Below, in pieces: positions 48,750 through 64,000 of a stretch of 64,000 nucleotides of DNA (the first letter of the stretch is position 1; each line of letters begins with the position of its first letter). The stretch covers positions 3,309,168 through 3,373,167 of the forward strand of contig NZ_JAPNKE010000002.1 in assembly GCF_026626665.1 (NCBI RefSeq), written 5' to 3'. The position numbers were made by a program, and so were the translations under genes. This DNA comes from Nannocystis pusilla (GTDB lineage Bacteria; Myxococcota_A; Polyangia; Nannocystales; Nannocystaceae). Below the pieces are notes generated by a model. It was not told where the DNA came from, did no database searches, and saw only the letters and a list, made by a program, of their open reading frames with translations.

Positions 48750-50035
48750 ATGAAACCTTGCCCGTTCTGGGGGAGCAGATCCAGGAAGTCGCCGTCAAGT
48801 GCCGATACTGCGGTGAGTGGTTGGATCCGTCGCGGCGACCCGAGGCCGCGGCTGCCGCGCCCGTATCGGCCGCGAGCGCCGCGTTCGCCAGCCTGTCCCC
48901 CGCCCGCGGCCTCGAGGAGCGTCCCCTCGGCGACTTCGGCCAGCCCTCGCAGCCCGCCTCGACGCCTGGCCTTTCGCACATGTTCCAGGGACAGCCCCCG
49001 CCGAGCCCGTCAGCGAGCCGCCGCCCGCCAGCCTGGCGGCCGACAGCGTGTTCTCGACGACCTTGCGCGGCGGCATCCCGCCGCTGTCCGTCGAGTCGCG
49101 CACGAGCCCGACCGCGCAGCCCGAGCCCGAGCGCCGGCCCGACTTCGGCGCCGCCTCGCTGACGCGTCCCGGCGAGTACGCGCCGCTCGGCGGCGATCTC
49201 GACCTCGACGTGTTGCCGGCGCTCTCGCCGGTGCAGGCCGCGCCGCTCCACTCGCTGCCGCCGCCCCCGCGGCCGATCGCCTCTGCGCCGATCCCTGCTC
49301 CGCCGAGCGAGCCGCCGCCGTCGTTCCAGGCCCGGCCCGCCGACGAGTTCATGCAGGCGTTCCTCGGCGCCGCCGAGCCGGTGAGCGACAGCGGCGGCGA
49401 CGACGACCTGTTCGCCACGCCGGCCCCGCCCCCGCCCCGCCGTGGCCGTTGATCGGGGCGGTCGCCGCGGTGGTGGTCGCGCTCGCCCTCTACGCGATGC
49501 GCGACTCGCTGTTCGGCGAGGGCCCCGACGCCGGTCCGGACGCCGGCGCCACCACGGAGGCGCTGCCGGCCGAGGCCAAGGCCCCCGAGGCCAAGCCCGA
49601 GCCGCCGCCCGAGACCCGGCTCGTCGAGGCGCCCAAGCCCCGCCCCCGGCCCCTGCGCCCACCGACGCCGCGTTCACCGAGCGGCTCGCCAAGGCCAAGG
49701 ACGCCTACAAGGACGGCAAGCTCAAGGTCGCCTCGGCCGCCCTCGGCGAGCTGTCGCAGCAGGCGCCCGACCACCCCGAGGTCCTGCTGCTGACGGCCCA
49801 GGTCCAGCTCGAGCAGGGCAAGATGTCCGAGTCGCGGACCACCGCCGACAAGTGCGTCGCCGTCGATCCCAACCTCGCCGACTGCTGGCTCACCCTCGGC
49901 GTGCTGCGCCAGGCCGGCAAGGACGACGCCGGCGCGGTGGTCGCCTACGAGACGTACCTGAAGCTGGCCCCGACCGGCCGCTACGCCCGCGACGCCAACT
50001 CCCAGCTGGCCCGCCTGCGCCGCGGCGCGGGCTGA
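48750..50035 (+). CDS. Zinc-ribbon membrane protein with TPR-like domain (about four frame breaks)
   Basis: Joined pieces give one protein of about 430 residues. ATG 48750 reads MKPCPF, then (after a missing C near 48767) CGEQIQEVAVKCRYCGEWLD, a zinc ribbon. A long Pro/Ala linker (SVESRTSPTAQPEPERRPDF) follows, then one membrane helix (WPLIGAVAAVVVALALYAM), a second acidic/proline linker, and two to three TPR motifs (AFTERLAKAKDAYKDGKLKV, KCVAVDPNLADCWLTLGVLR). Breaks near 48767, 48990, 49438 and 49650 fall at G/C runs. The cytosolic ribbon and external TPR layout is a common myxobacterial design. The precise role is unknown. Confidence 0.7.
48963..48994. repeat. In-gene palindrome element (zinc-ribbon TPR gene)
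   Basis: CCTTTCGCACATGTTCCAGG followed by GACAGCCCCC, in the linker. A frame break of the host gene lies at the C run just after it. Confidence 0.5.
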
Positions 50036-50040
50036 GGCTG

Positions 50041-50128
50041 GCCGAAGGGGCATGTCCCGAGCGGCATGTCCGCCGGGGCATGTCGTTACGAGCATGTCTG
50101 TGAGGACATGCTTTCCCGGACATCTCCT
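50041..50128. repeat. Palindrome cluster at a convergent junction
   Basis: Six cores in 88 bases (GGCATGTCC, GGCATGTCC, GGCATGTC, AGCATGTC, GGACATGC, GGACATC), the densest plain cluster. The rest of the 320 bp gap to the kinase stop shows nothing recognisable. Confidence 0.8.
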
Positions 50129-50355
50129 GGCCGGCGTCCCATCCGCGCCGCGATGACGCGCCCTCACCCTTGTCCGGTGCCTCGGCGCCGCCGGCAACTG
50201 AACGCAACCCGCGAGCGCGCACCAGGCACGCTGCGCCCGCGCGACCGGCGAGCCCGCCCGCGGCGAGCCGCGCCTGCGACGCTCCGCTCCGAGCGCCATC
50301 ACCGGCTCCCACGCGGCGCGCAGCACCTCGTGACCGCGTACGCGGCTCCCTGCCC

Positions 50356-53007
<2,652 letters not shown>

Positions 53008-53032
53008 CTTCGGCGATCATACCCCGCCGCGC

Positions 53033-55759
<2,727 letters not shown>

Positions 55760-55767
55760 CCGGCCAT

Positions 55768-56736
55768 CTACGGACCTACCACGATCTTGCCGCTCTGGAT
55801 AAGACCGCCCGAGGCGAAGTCGCCGCCGCACGCCGGGAGGCTGCAGCCGATCTGTTGCGCTCCGAGTCGCATGTTGGCGCTGTTCAGGCACACCGCGCCG
55901 TCGGGGCCCCACTCGGCCTCGACCACGAATTGGCGGTCCGGATCGATGGTCTGGACGCCGACCTGATCGAGCACGTGGACCAGCGTCCCCGTCGACGTGT
56001 GCGACACGCCGTCGCCGCAATAATCGGCGCGGACCAGGCGCGTACAAGCCTGGTGGAGCTGGCGCAGATCGGGATCCCACGGCTTATAGCCCCACTCGAC
56101 GCACTTCGCCAGCGCCGCGTCGCGGCAGGCGAACGTCAGCCCGTCGCCAGTCGCGGTCAGGCGATCGCCGGTGGACGCGTCCCACACATCTGCCAGCAGG
56201 ATCGCCTGCGTCGGCTCGCCGGCGTTGTCGACGCAAAGCGGCTGCCACTCCTTCTCGTCGACCTTGAGCGAGAGGTCGTAGAGCAGCACGTCCGAGCCGG
56301 GCGACAGCGGCTCGACGTCGAGGACCTTGACCGTCTTCTTCCGCGACGTCCCGTCCTCCAACAGGTCGAACTTGATCTTCGCCGAGTCGATCTGGGTCCC
56401 CGCGAACGTCTCCTTGGTCGTCGTCTTGACGTGCAGGTTGCTCCCTTCCAGCCAGCTCGACTCGACGGTGTAGGTCTCCTTGCGCAGCTTGATCTTCTCG
56501 ATCTCGATGTAATCGAGCGATCCGTCGGGTCCGTTCAGCCGCGTCCCGTTCAGCCGCGTCCCGTTCAGCCGCGTCCCGTTCAGCCGCGTCCCGTTCAGCC
56601 GCGTCCCGTTCATCTGCGTCTCGCGCACGCTCAGCGCCTCGTCGTCGCAGGCGCACTCGCCCGCCTGCGGCACGTCGCAGCCCGCGCTCAGCATGCTCGC
56701 CGCCACACCGGTCAGCCACGTCAATCGTTTCGACAT
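55768..56736 (-). CDS. ADYC-domain lipoprotein with LNGTR repeats
   Basis: A 322-residue lipoprotein. ATG 56736 is supported by GGAGGG four bases upstream and gives MSKRLTWLTGVAASMLSAGC (lipobox SAGC). After CACDDEALSVRETQ comes a run of six NGTRL units from a 15-base DNA repeat (56531-56620). The C-terminal part, with VEWGYKPWDPDLRQLHQAC and VRADYCGDG, matches the ADYC domain, a cysteine-containing extracellular domain of unknown function common in Nannocystaceae. It is the first gene of a three-gene operon with two TPR kinases, suggesting an envelope input to kinase signalling. Confidence 0.87.
   Translation of the reverse strand: MSKRLTWLTGVAASMLSAGCDVPQAGECACDDEALSVRETQMNGTRLNGTRLNGTRLNGTRLNGTRLNGPDGSLDYIEIEKIKLRKETYTVESSWLEGSNLHVKTTTKETFAGTQIDSAKIKFDLLEDGTSRKKTVKVLDVEPLSPGSDVLLYDLSLKVDEKEWQPLCVDNAGEPTQAILLADVWDASTGDRLTATGDGLTFACRDAALAKCVEWGYKPWDPDLRQLHQACTRLVRADYCGDGVSHTSTGTLVHVLDQVGVQTIDPDRQFVVEAEWGPDGAVCLNSANMRLGAQQIGCSLPACGGDFASGGLIQSGKIVVGP
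56531..56620. repeat. 15-bp coding minisatellite, six units
   Basis: CCGTTCAGCCGCGTC repeats at 56531, 56546, 56561, 56576 and 56591 with a changed sixth unit at 56606. It encodes NGTRL units on the minus strand. Identical units suggest recent slippage, so the copy number may vary between strains. Confidence 0.9.
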
Positions 56737-56740
56737 CGCG

Positions 56741-56746
56741 CCCTCC
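56741..56746 (-). promoter_or_regulatory. Ribosome binding site GGAGGG of the ADYC gene
   Basis: CCCTCC on the plus strand, four bases before ATG 56736. It fixes this start over an ATG 24 bases further upstream. Confidence 0.6.
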
Positions 56747-56939
56747 AGAATCGGCATCACGGCACTATAGCAGCGTGCTCGGCGTTACGCCGCGAACGCG
56801 GCGTGCGAGGGCATGTGCGACGTTATCGTGATCCGCCGCTCAAGCGGCGACAGCACCCGCGCTGAATTCCTCGCAGAACGAAGTAGGCAAATCTGGAGCC
56901 TGACAATGCGAGTCAGAGCGACCCTGAAGGGGTATTCGC

Positions 56940-58990
<2,051 letters not shown>

Positions 58991-59058
58991 GGCCGCGGGT
59001 TATCGCCGAACTCCAGGGGCGTGCACACGGGCGCTGTGCGCGTACACTCACGACCGCG

Positions 59059-59550
59059 ATGACGACCCTCGATCCCGACACCCTCGAGCGGCTCAGGCGC
59101 CAGGTCCCGCTGCGGCTCGACCGGCGCGGTCAGTTCTTCTTCGAGGACGACCCCGTCACCCACCCCGGCGTGCGCGCGCTGTTCCTCCGCGGCCTCGACG
59201 TCACGCCCGCCGGCGAGCCCAGCCTGCGGGTCGGCGAGCAGTGGTGCTACCTCCAGGTCGAGGACTGCCTGCTGCGCGCCCTCCGGGTCACCCGCGCCGG
59301 CGACGGCGCGCCGCAGCTCCACCTCGACGACGGCCGCGACCTCCCGCTCGACCCCGACACCCTGTGGGAGGAGCCCGGCCAGGGCCTGCGCTGCAGCGTC
59401 CCCGCCGAGCCCAGCGGCCGCCCCCTCAGCGTCCGCTTCACCAACACCGCCCTCGCCGACCTCGCCCCCTGGCTCGACGACGGCGACCCCGTCGCCCTGC
59501 GCCTGGGCGACCGGCGCCTGCCGGTCCCGACGCGCCCGCCTGCGGCCTGA
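59059..59550 (+). CDS. Conserved hypothetical protein, possibly DUF1285-like
   Basis: A 163-residue protein starting at ATG 59059, 68 bp from the divergent ABC-F gene. VPLRLDRRGQFFFEDDPVTH followed by VRALFLRGLDVTPAGEPSLR resembles the opening of DUF1285 proteins. The rest is beta-rich (WCYLQVEDCLLRALRVT). No catalytic motif is seen. The assignment to DUF1285 is a pattern impression only. Codon use is uniform with its neighbours, so a real gene is likely. Confidence 0.65.
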   Translation: MTTLDPDTLERLRRQVPLRLDRRGQFFFEDDPVTHPGVRALFLRGLDVTPAGEPSLRVGEQWCYLQVEDCLLRALRVTRAGDGAPQLHLDDGRDLPLDPDTLWEEPGQGLRCSVPAEPSGRPLSVRFTNTALADLAPWLDDGDPVALRLGDRRLPVPTRPPAA

Positions 59551-59582
59551 CGCGAGCGCCTCGCGGCACCTTCCGCGTCCTG

Positions 59583-59975
59583 CGCGGTCCCGCGACCTGC
59601 CTCATCGGACAGGCTCCCGACCCCGCCGCCTCGTCCTCGCGTCCTGCGCGGCACCGCGACCTGCCTCATCAGACAGGCTCTCGACCTCGCCGCCTCACCC
59701 TCGCGTCCTGCGCGGCCCCGCGACCTGTCTCATCAGACAGGCTCTCGACCTCGCCGCCTCCCCCTCGCGCCCGGCGCGGCACCGCGACCTGTCTCATAAG
59801 ACAGACTCTCGACCCCACCGCCTCTCGCGTCCCGCGCGGCGCCGTAACCTGTCTCATCAGACAGGCCATCGACCTGCGTACGACACGCCGCTCGGACACC
59901 CGTCTCATCGGACAGGCTCTCGACCTTGCCGCCGCGCGCGCTCGCAACCTGTCTCATCAGACGGGCTCTCGACCC
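59583..59975. repeat. Seven-unit tandem array of CCTGTCTCATCAGACAGG hairpins
   Basis: Hairpin cores at 59596, 59660, 59724, 59788, 59848, 59899 and 59948. The spacing is 64, 64, 64, 60, 51 and 49 bases. Stem CCTGTCT with AGACAGG, loop CATC, with compensating or near-compensating changes between units (CCTGCCT, CGGACAGG). The segments between the hairpins are also repeated (GCTCTCGACC, GTCCTGCGCGGC), so it is a satellite and not a CRISPR array. It fills most of a 521 bp gap. Confidence 0.9.
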
Positions 59976-60029
59976 GCGCCCATCGAGCACCTGCGACGAC
60001 GCCGCCGCCGTCACCGAGATCGCCGCTGA

Positions 60030-60088
60030 CCGTTCCGACCTGCCCGCTCGAGCCTGCCCCGAAGGCCCTGCTCAATCGGACATGTTCG
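60030..60088. repeat. Palindrome elements after the array
   Basis: TTCCGACCTGCCCG, GCCTGCCCCGAAGG and CAATCGGACATGTTCG. They link the array type to the dispersed type within one junction and overlap the last codons (NMSD) of the lipoprotein gene at 60072. Confidence 0.65.
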
Positions 60089-60503
60089 CGCCGCCGGGCG
60101 ACTCCCCCGGCTCCTCGTTGATCTTCTTGCTCGCCTCTTCGTAGGCCTCGGCCTCCTCCTGCGCCTTCTTCTGCGACGCCAGGATGAAGTCGGGCTCGCC
60201 GAGGATCTTCTGCTTGGCCTTGAACTGGTAGGCGTAGAACATCTCGACGTTGTCGTAGATGGCCCCGCACATCTGGTCCCGCGCCTCGCCGACCAGCGGC
60301 TCCTTGGTGGCGGGGTCGACCAGGCGGGTGGCCAGCCAGGCGTCGACGGCCGCGCAGTAGTCGGCGTCGCCGCCGGCGCACACCCCCTGGCTCAGGCGCT
60401 CGCACGGGCTGGCGCACCCGCCGAGGCCGACCGCGAGCAGGAGCGACATGGCCCCGAGGACAGGGCGCGACAACAATCGAACGGCAGAAGAAGCGAAGGA
60501 CAT
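60072..60503 (-). CDS. Small lipoprotein
   Basis: A 143-residue lipoprotein. ATG 60503 gives MSFASSAVRLLSRPVLGAMS followed by LLLAVGLGGC (lipobox LGGC). Four further cysteines lie in ASPCERLSQGVCAGGDADYC and DQMCGAIYDN, and the C-terminus is a charged helix (ASQKKAQEEAEAYEEASKKI). The last residues NMSD come from a palindrome element. The family is unknown. The fused glutaredoxin gene lies 80 bp upstream on the same strand. Confidence 0.78.
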   Translation of the reverse strand: MSFASSAVRLLSRPVLGAMSLLLAVGLGGCASPCERLSQGVCAGGDADYCAAVDAWLATRLVDPATKEPLVGEARDQMCGAIYDNVEMFYAYQFKAKQKILGEPDFILASQKKAQEEAEAYEEASKKINEEPGESPGGANMSD

Positions 60504-60583
60504 GGCGCGGATGCCGAGGACGCTAGTTTACCGATCCGGGCCGGTCAAGCGCAACGCTGGCGGGCCCGGACGCGCGCGACGGG

Positions 60584-61502
60584 TCAGTAGCGCGGCACCG
60601 CGGAGTCGACCTCGCGCGACCAGGCGTCGATCCCGCCGCGGAGGTTGTAGACCTCGCGGAAGCCCTGGCTGACGAAGAACTCCGCGGCCGCCTGCGAGCG
60701 CACCCCGTGGTGGCAGTGGAACGCCAGCGGCGTCCCGCGATCGAGCTCCAGGATCTCCGCGCGCACCGCCTCGTCGACCAGGCGCGCCCCGGCGATCGCC
60801 GCGATGGCCTGCTCCTGCGGCGTGCGCACGTCGAACAGCCGCACCGCGCCCTGCGCGAGCTTGCCCTGCAGTTCGCGCGCGGTGATGGGGCGCACCTGCG
60901 CCGGCGCGTTGGGGTTCTCGATGGCGAAGCCGGCCTCCCCGTCGCGCTCGACGAAGTCGAGGCGCAGGCCCTCGGCCCGGGCGGCGCTCATGCGATCGAA
61001 CAGCAGCGTGATGCCCTCCACGGTGACCTCGAGGTCGCCGGGCTCGCGGCCCTCGACGGCCAGGTCGTGCTCGAAGCGCGGGCTGATGCGCACGCGGATG
61101 GCCTCGCCCGGGCCCGCCTCGGCGGTGACCTCGCGGAACACCCCGGCCGCGCGCGCTCACCTGCACCTGCGGCGGCTTCACCTCCGGCGTCCCGAGCAGC
61201 GTCGCCAGCTCGCCCGACGCGTGCATCTCGCGGACGATGTCGGCGCCGCCGACGAACTCGCCGCGCACGTAGAGCTGCGGGATCGTCGGCCACGCCGAGA
61301 ACTCCTTGATCCCCTCGCGCAGCTCCGCGTCGGCCAGCACGTCGACGCTGGTCCATCCCGGCACCAGCGAGTCCAGCACCTCGACCACGCCGGCCGAGAA
61401 GCCGCACGCCGGTCGGAACCGCGTGCCCTTCATGAACAGCACCACCGAATCGGCGGTGATGAGCCCCTGGATCCTGTCTCGCAGCGCCTCTGTCAGCGGC
61501 AT
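60584..61502 (-). CDS. Monothiol glutaredoxin fused to IscA-like and rhodanese domains (one frame break)
   Basis: About 305 residues in three domains. A Grx4-type monothiol glutaredoxin (1 to about 105) has CGFS at 33-36 and the segment [21 protein letters not shown] middle domain resembling A-type Fe-S carriers (IscA/HesB) reads [12 protein letters not shown] and [10 protein letters not shown] but ends before the usual CGCG, so it lacks those cysteines. A rhodanese domain has [10 protein letters not shown] and the catalytic loop [10 protein letters not shown]. The frame breaks near 61140-61160, at a run of C. Together these suggest iron-sulfur or sulfur-transfer work. ATG 61502 is the start. 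Confidence 0.87.
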
Positions 61503-61610
61503 CCCGGCAGTGTACTACCGCCCGCCGAACTCGCCTCGCGCCCGCGCGCGTGCGGCTTCTCAGGCGCCTTCCCCCCGGCCAGGGCTTGCACCTGCTATCG
61601 TGGCGGACGC

Positions 61611-62129
61611 ATGTCGCGTCGTGCGTCGCTCCTCGCCCTGGTCGTCGCTCCCTGCATCAGCACCGCCTGCAACAGCGACGACCTGCTCGGCGGGCTCGAC
61701 CAGCCCGACAGCACCAGCACCAGCACCGGCACCACGACCACCACCGGTGAACCGCCGACCACCGGCGAGCTCACGACCACGACGACCACCACCGGCGGCG
61801 ACACCACCACCGGCGGCAGCAGCACCACCCTCGCGCCGGAGCCGCCGCCGACCTGCGGCGAGCTGCTCGACTGCGTCCTCCCGTGCGCTCTCGGCCTCGA
61901 CCTCGAGTGCGCCCAGATGTGCGCCGACGGCCTGTCGCCCGAAGAGGCCGGCAAGGCCTTCGAGCTGGCCCTCTGCGTCGGCATGTCGTGCTTCGAGAGC
62001 GAGGCTTGCAGCGCCGACACCTTGATGGACCCGGTGTGTCTGGCGTGCATCGGCTTCCTCCTCATGGACGACAATCCCGCCGGCTGCGAGGCCGAGGCCG
62101 AGGCCTGCGCCGCGCCGACCGGCGAATGA
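61611..62129 (+). CDS. Lipoprotein with Thr/Gly linker
   Basis: A 172-residue lipoprotein. ATG 61611 gives MSRRASLLALVVAPCISTAC (cysteine 20, lipobox STAC), then a 50-residue TTTTG-type linker and a short cysteine-rich helical domain with ten cysteines (CGELLDCVLPCALGLDLEC, MSCFESEACSADTLMDPVC). The longer frame upstream is antisense to the glutaredoxin gene and is rejected. The function is unknown; the paired cysteines suggest a disulfide-stabilised extracellular module. Confidence 0.75.
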   Translation: MSRRASLLALVVAPCISTACNSDDLLGGLDQPDSTSTSTGTTTTTGEPPTTGELTTTTTTTGGDTTTGGSSTTLAPEPPPTCGELLDCVLPCALGLDLECAQMCADGLSPEEAGKAFELALCVGMSCFESEACSADTLMDPVCLACIGFLLMDDNPAGCEAEAEACAAPTGE

Positions 62130-62238
62130 GAATTCTTGCGCCGCCGCGCCGAAGCGGCGCCGCGGCGGGTCACCACGCCGAAACGCGCGAGTCCGGGCCC
62201 GCTTGTCGGCGGGCGTGCGCGCGGCGTATAGATGCCGC

Positions 62239-62634
62239 GTGTCGACCTCCGAGGCGATCACCAACGGCGTGCGCGTGCGCGTCGCGTCGCAGTACCTCCC
62301 CGAACACTCGCACGCCGGCCAGAGCGAGCGGCAGTGGTTCTTCGCCTATACCGTGAAGATCTCCAACGAGGGCATCGACACGGTGCAGCTCGTCAGCCGT
62401 CACTGGGTCATCACCGACGCCAACGGCCGCACCGAGGAGGTCCGCGGCGCCGGCGTCGTCGGGGCCCAGCCGGTCCTCGCGCCCGGCGAGTCGTTCGAGT
62501 ACACCTCGGGCTGCCCGCTCAAGACCGCCTACGGCACCATGCGCGGCACCTACCAGATGGTCACCGACGACGGCCAGCAGTTCGACGCCGAGATCGCCCC
62601 GTTCGCCCTCAACATCCCGTATGCAGTGAACTGA
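62239..62634 (+). CDS. apaG: ApaG (CorD) protein
   Basis: A 131-residue ApaG-domain protein, an immunoglobulin-like beta sandwich linked to Co2+/Mg2+ homeostasis and to Ap4A metabolism in enterobacteria. GTG 62239 gives STSEAITNGVRVRVASQYLP, the family start, followed by FFAYTVKISNEGIDTVQLVS and RGAGVVGAQPVLAPGESFEY. Length is normal. The stop is one base before the ATG of the next lipoprotein, so the two are probably coupled. No apaH or ksgA is nearby. Confidence 0.95.
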   Translation: MSTSEAITNGVRVRVASQYLPEHSHAGQSERQWFFAYTVKISNEGIDTVQLVSRHWVITDANGRTEEVRGAGVVGAQPVLAPGESFEYTSGCPLKTAYGTMRGTYQMVTDDGQQFDAEIAPFALNIPYAVN

Positions 62635-62635
62635 A

Positions 62636-63445
62636 ATGACACGCGCGACGCTGCTCCTCACCTCGCTCGCCCTCTTCGCTTGCAGCACCGGCGACGAGCC
62701 GGGCGACAGCGGCAGCAACAGCGGCGTCACCACGGCCACCGCGGGCACCGATCCGTCGACCACCGCCGACTCGACCACGACGACCGGCACCTCGACCGGT
62801 GCGACGCCGACCACCAGCGACGGCACCACGACCGGCGACTCGACCTCGACCTCGACGACGACCACCGGCAGCACCACCGACGAGCCCACCGGCACGACCG
62901 GCCCGATCTGCGACCCCGGGCAGGCCAACTGCGTGTGCGACGGTGACGCCTGCGCCGACGACCTCGAGTGCGTCGACGGCATCTGCGTGCCCGCCGTCGC
63001 CTGCGACGGCGACCTCGGCGAGCCCGACGACACCGAGGCGAACGCCCAGGACCTGGGCGAGATCACCGACGACGACGACATCACCGTCATGGCCGAGGGC
63101 GTGCTCAGCGGCGCCGGCGACGTCGACTGGTACACCTACCACGCCCTCGACACCTTCGGCCACGTCGCCGAGCCGACCGTCAAGGTCACCTCGTCCGCGA
63201 CCGTGCGCGTGTGTCAGTTCATCGAGTGCGACCAGGGCGGCGCCGTCGGCACCGAGATCACCTGCCCCGAGGGCACGCAGACCGCCCTGTCCGGCGCCCT
63301 GCGCCCCGGCTGCTGCGGCGGCGCGACCTTCACCGTGTCCGACTTCAACTGCTCCGGCAGCTCCGACGACCTCCAGGTCTACGTCCGCATCGACAAGCCG
63401 ACCCAGGACGAGTGCGTCGAGTACAGCCTCGTCTCGCACAACTGA
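62636..63445 (+). CDS. Lipoprotein with Thr/Ser linker and beta domain
   Basis: A 269-residue lipoprotein starting at ATG 62636, one base after apaG. The signal MTRATLLLTSLALFACSTGD has lipobox LFAC. A linker of about 65 residues of T/S/G/D is followed by a cysteine-rich segment (CDPGQANCVCDGDACADDLE) and a beta-sandwich-like domain (WYTYHALDTFGHVAEPTVKV) resembling pre-peptidase C-terminal (PPC) domains of secreted proteins. It converges on the membrane protein gene. Surface location is expected. Confidence 0.8.
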   Translation: MTRATLLLTSLALFACSTGDEPGDSGSNSGVTTATAGTDPSTTADSTTTTGTSTGATPTTSDGTTTGDSTSTSTTTTGSTTDEPTGTTGPICDPGQANCVCDGDACADDLECVDGICVPAVACDGDLGEPDDTEANAQDLGEITDDDDITVMAEGVLSGAGDVDWYTYHALDTFGHVAEPTVKVTSSATVRVCQFIECDQGGAVGTEITCPEGTQTALSGALRPGCCGGATFTVSDFNCSGSSDDLQVYVRIDKPTQDECVEYSLVSHN

Positions 63446-63462
63446 GCGTCCTCCGGGCGCGT

Positions 63463-63501
63463 CGCGCCTGGCCTCCCGGATAGCCTGTCTCGAGGGCCAG
63501 C
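63463..63501. repeat. Weak palindrome element at the last convergent junction
   Basis: CCTCCCGGATAGCCTGTCTC then GAGGGCCAGC. It is a degenerate form, listed because the junction is convergent and every other convergent junction has a strong copy. Confidence 0.35.
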
Positions 63502-63987
63502 TTACTGCGGCGCCCCGTCCGGCACCTGGGGCGACACGGTGATCGGCCGCCCGCGCAGCACCGCGACGAACGCGATCAGCAGCGCGACTGTCCCGTAGGA
63601 CAGCCCGAGCACCACCCCCGCGTCGACGATCCCGCGCCACGGTTGGTCCAGGCCGCGGACCAGGGTGACGAGCGCGGTCACTCCGATCACCAGGCCCCAC
63701 GACAGGATGAGCCGCTTGCGGTTGGCGTGGAACAGCCCCATGCAGAACAGCGGCGCGAGCGCCACGTGCAGCGGTCGCGGGTAGCGGGCCAGGTAGAACG
63801 CCCGCGCCACCGAGCGCGGCACGAACGCCTTCTGGAAGCCCTTGTAGCCCTCGGCGTACAGGTTGAACAGCGACCAGCCGATGTACAGCGCCCACTGCAG
63901 CGGCGTCATCCCGGTCGTCAGCGGCTCGATCGCCAGCGGCGTCAGGCGGGCGAGCGCGCTCGCCAGCAGCGCGACCACCCCGAGCAT
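63502..63987 (-). CDS. Multi-pass membrane protein, possibly incomplete
   Basis: A 161-residue protein with four predicted membrane segments (GVVALLASALARLTPLAI, PLQWALYIGWSLFNLYA, LSWGLVIGVTALVTLVRG, VVLGLSYGTVALLIAFVAV) and a cytosolic patch RYPRPLHVALAPLF. The frame stays open to the right edge, so the true start may lie outside the window. No family is recognised, and no transport motif is seen. Confidence 0.65.
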   Translation of the reverse strand: MLGVVALLASALARLTPLAIEPLTTGMTPLQWALYIGWSLFNLYAEGYKGFQKAFVPRSVARAFYLARYPRPLHVALAPLFCMGLFHANRKRLILSWGLVIGVTALVTLVRGLDQPWRGIVDAGVVLGLSYGTVALLIAFVAVLRGRPITVSPQVPDGAPQ

Positions 63988-64000
63988 GCCCCACCCCGCG

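Noticed and set aside
59583..59975. CRISPR array
   Set aside because: The seven hairpins are regularly spaced, but the segments between them are also repeats, spacing falls from 64 to 49, and no cas gene is nearby.

Overview
This is one 64 kb stretch of a very GC-rich genome whose gene content points to a myxobacterium, most likely the Nannocystaceae group. The marks are two serine/threonine kinases fused to TPR arrays, a lipoprotein with an ADYC domain and LNGTR repeats, a lipoprotein of DUF4215-type cysteine-rich repeats, two paralogous FG-GAP lipoproteins, and many lipoproteins whose lipobox is followed by a Thr/Ser/Gly linker. The lineage is inferred from gene content only; no rRNA or tRNA gene was recognised.

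Layout. 0-8.3 kb: DsbA-like protein, glutathione S-transferase, lipA and a DnaJ/CbpA-like chaperone (minus), a TIGR03960-type radical SAM protein (plus), an MscS channel and a lipoprotein (minus). 8.5-20.8 kb: VOC protein, two-PDZ lipoprotein, SMC-like ATPase, zinc-ribbon kinase, pseudokinase, pyruvate carboxylase, two small proteins. 21-43.5 kb: mostly envelope genes (ConA-like, FG-GAP, cysteine-rich, YARHG, lipase and CapA lipoproteins, a porin, a PBP4-type carboxypeptidase, a peptide deformylase with a signal peptide), plus thioredoxin, an oxidoreductase/oxygenase pair and a kinase-fold protein. 43.7-48.6 kb: fadJ-fadI operon and a PLP enzyme. 48.7-59 kb: zinc-ribbon/TPR protein, an operon of ADYC lipoprotein plus two TPR kinases, and an ABC-F ATPase. 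59-64 kb: glutaredoxin/rhodanese fusion, ApaG, small lipoproteins and a membrane protein.

The most unusual signal is not a gene. A family of short palindromes built on GGACATGTCC (core RCATGY) occurs in clusters. It is found at all 14 convergent gene junctions (one of them weak), at several operon boundaries, and in-frame inside at least nine genes. Stems differ from locus to locus but stay self-complementary, which suggests that the hairpin is what is kept. A related array of seven CCTGTCTCATCAGACAGG hairpins lies at 59.6-60.0 kb, and a 121-131 bp tandem repeat carrying the core lies at 18.9-19.2 kb. Bidirectional transcription termination and a REP-like mobile repeat are the two leading explanations.

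About 15 genes are broken by single-base frame changes, often at G or C runs, including genes for core enzymes. This looks more like consensus indel errors than decay. Those genes are given as one CDS over the restored span, with the break positions stated.
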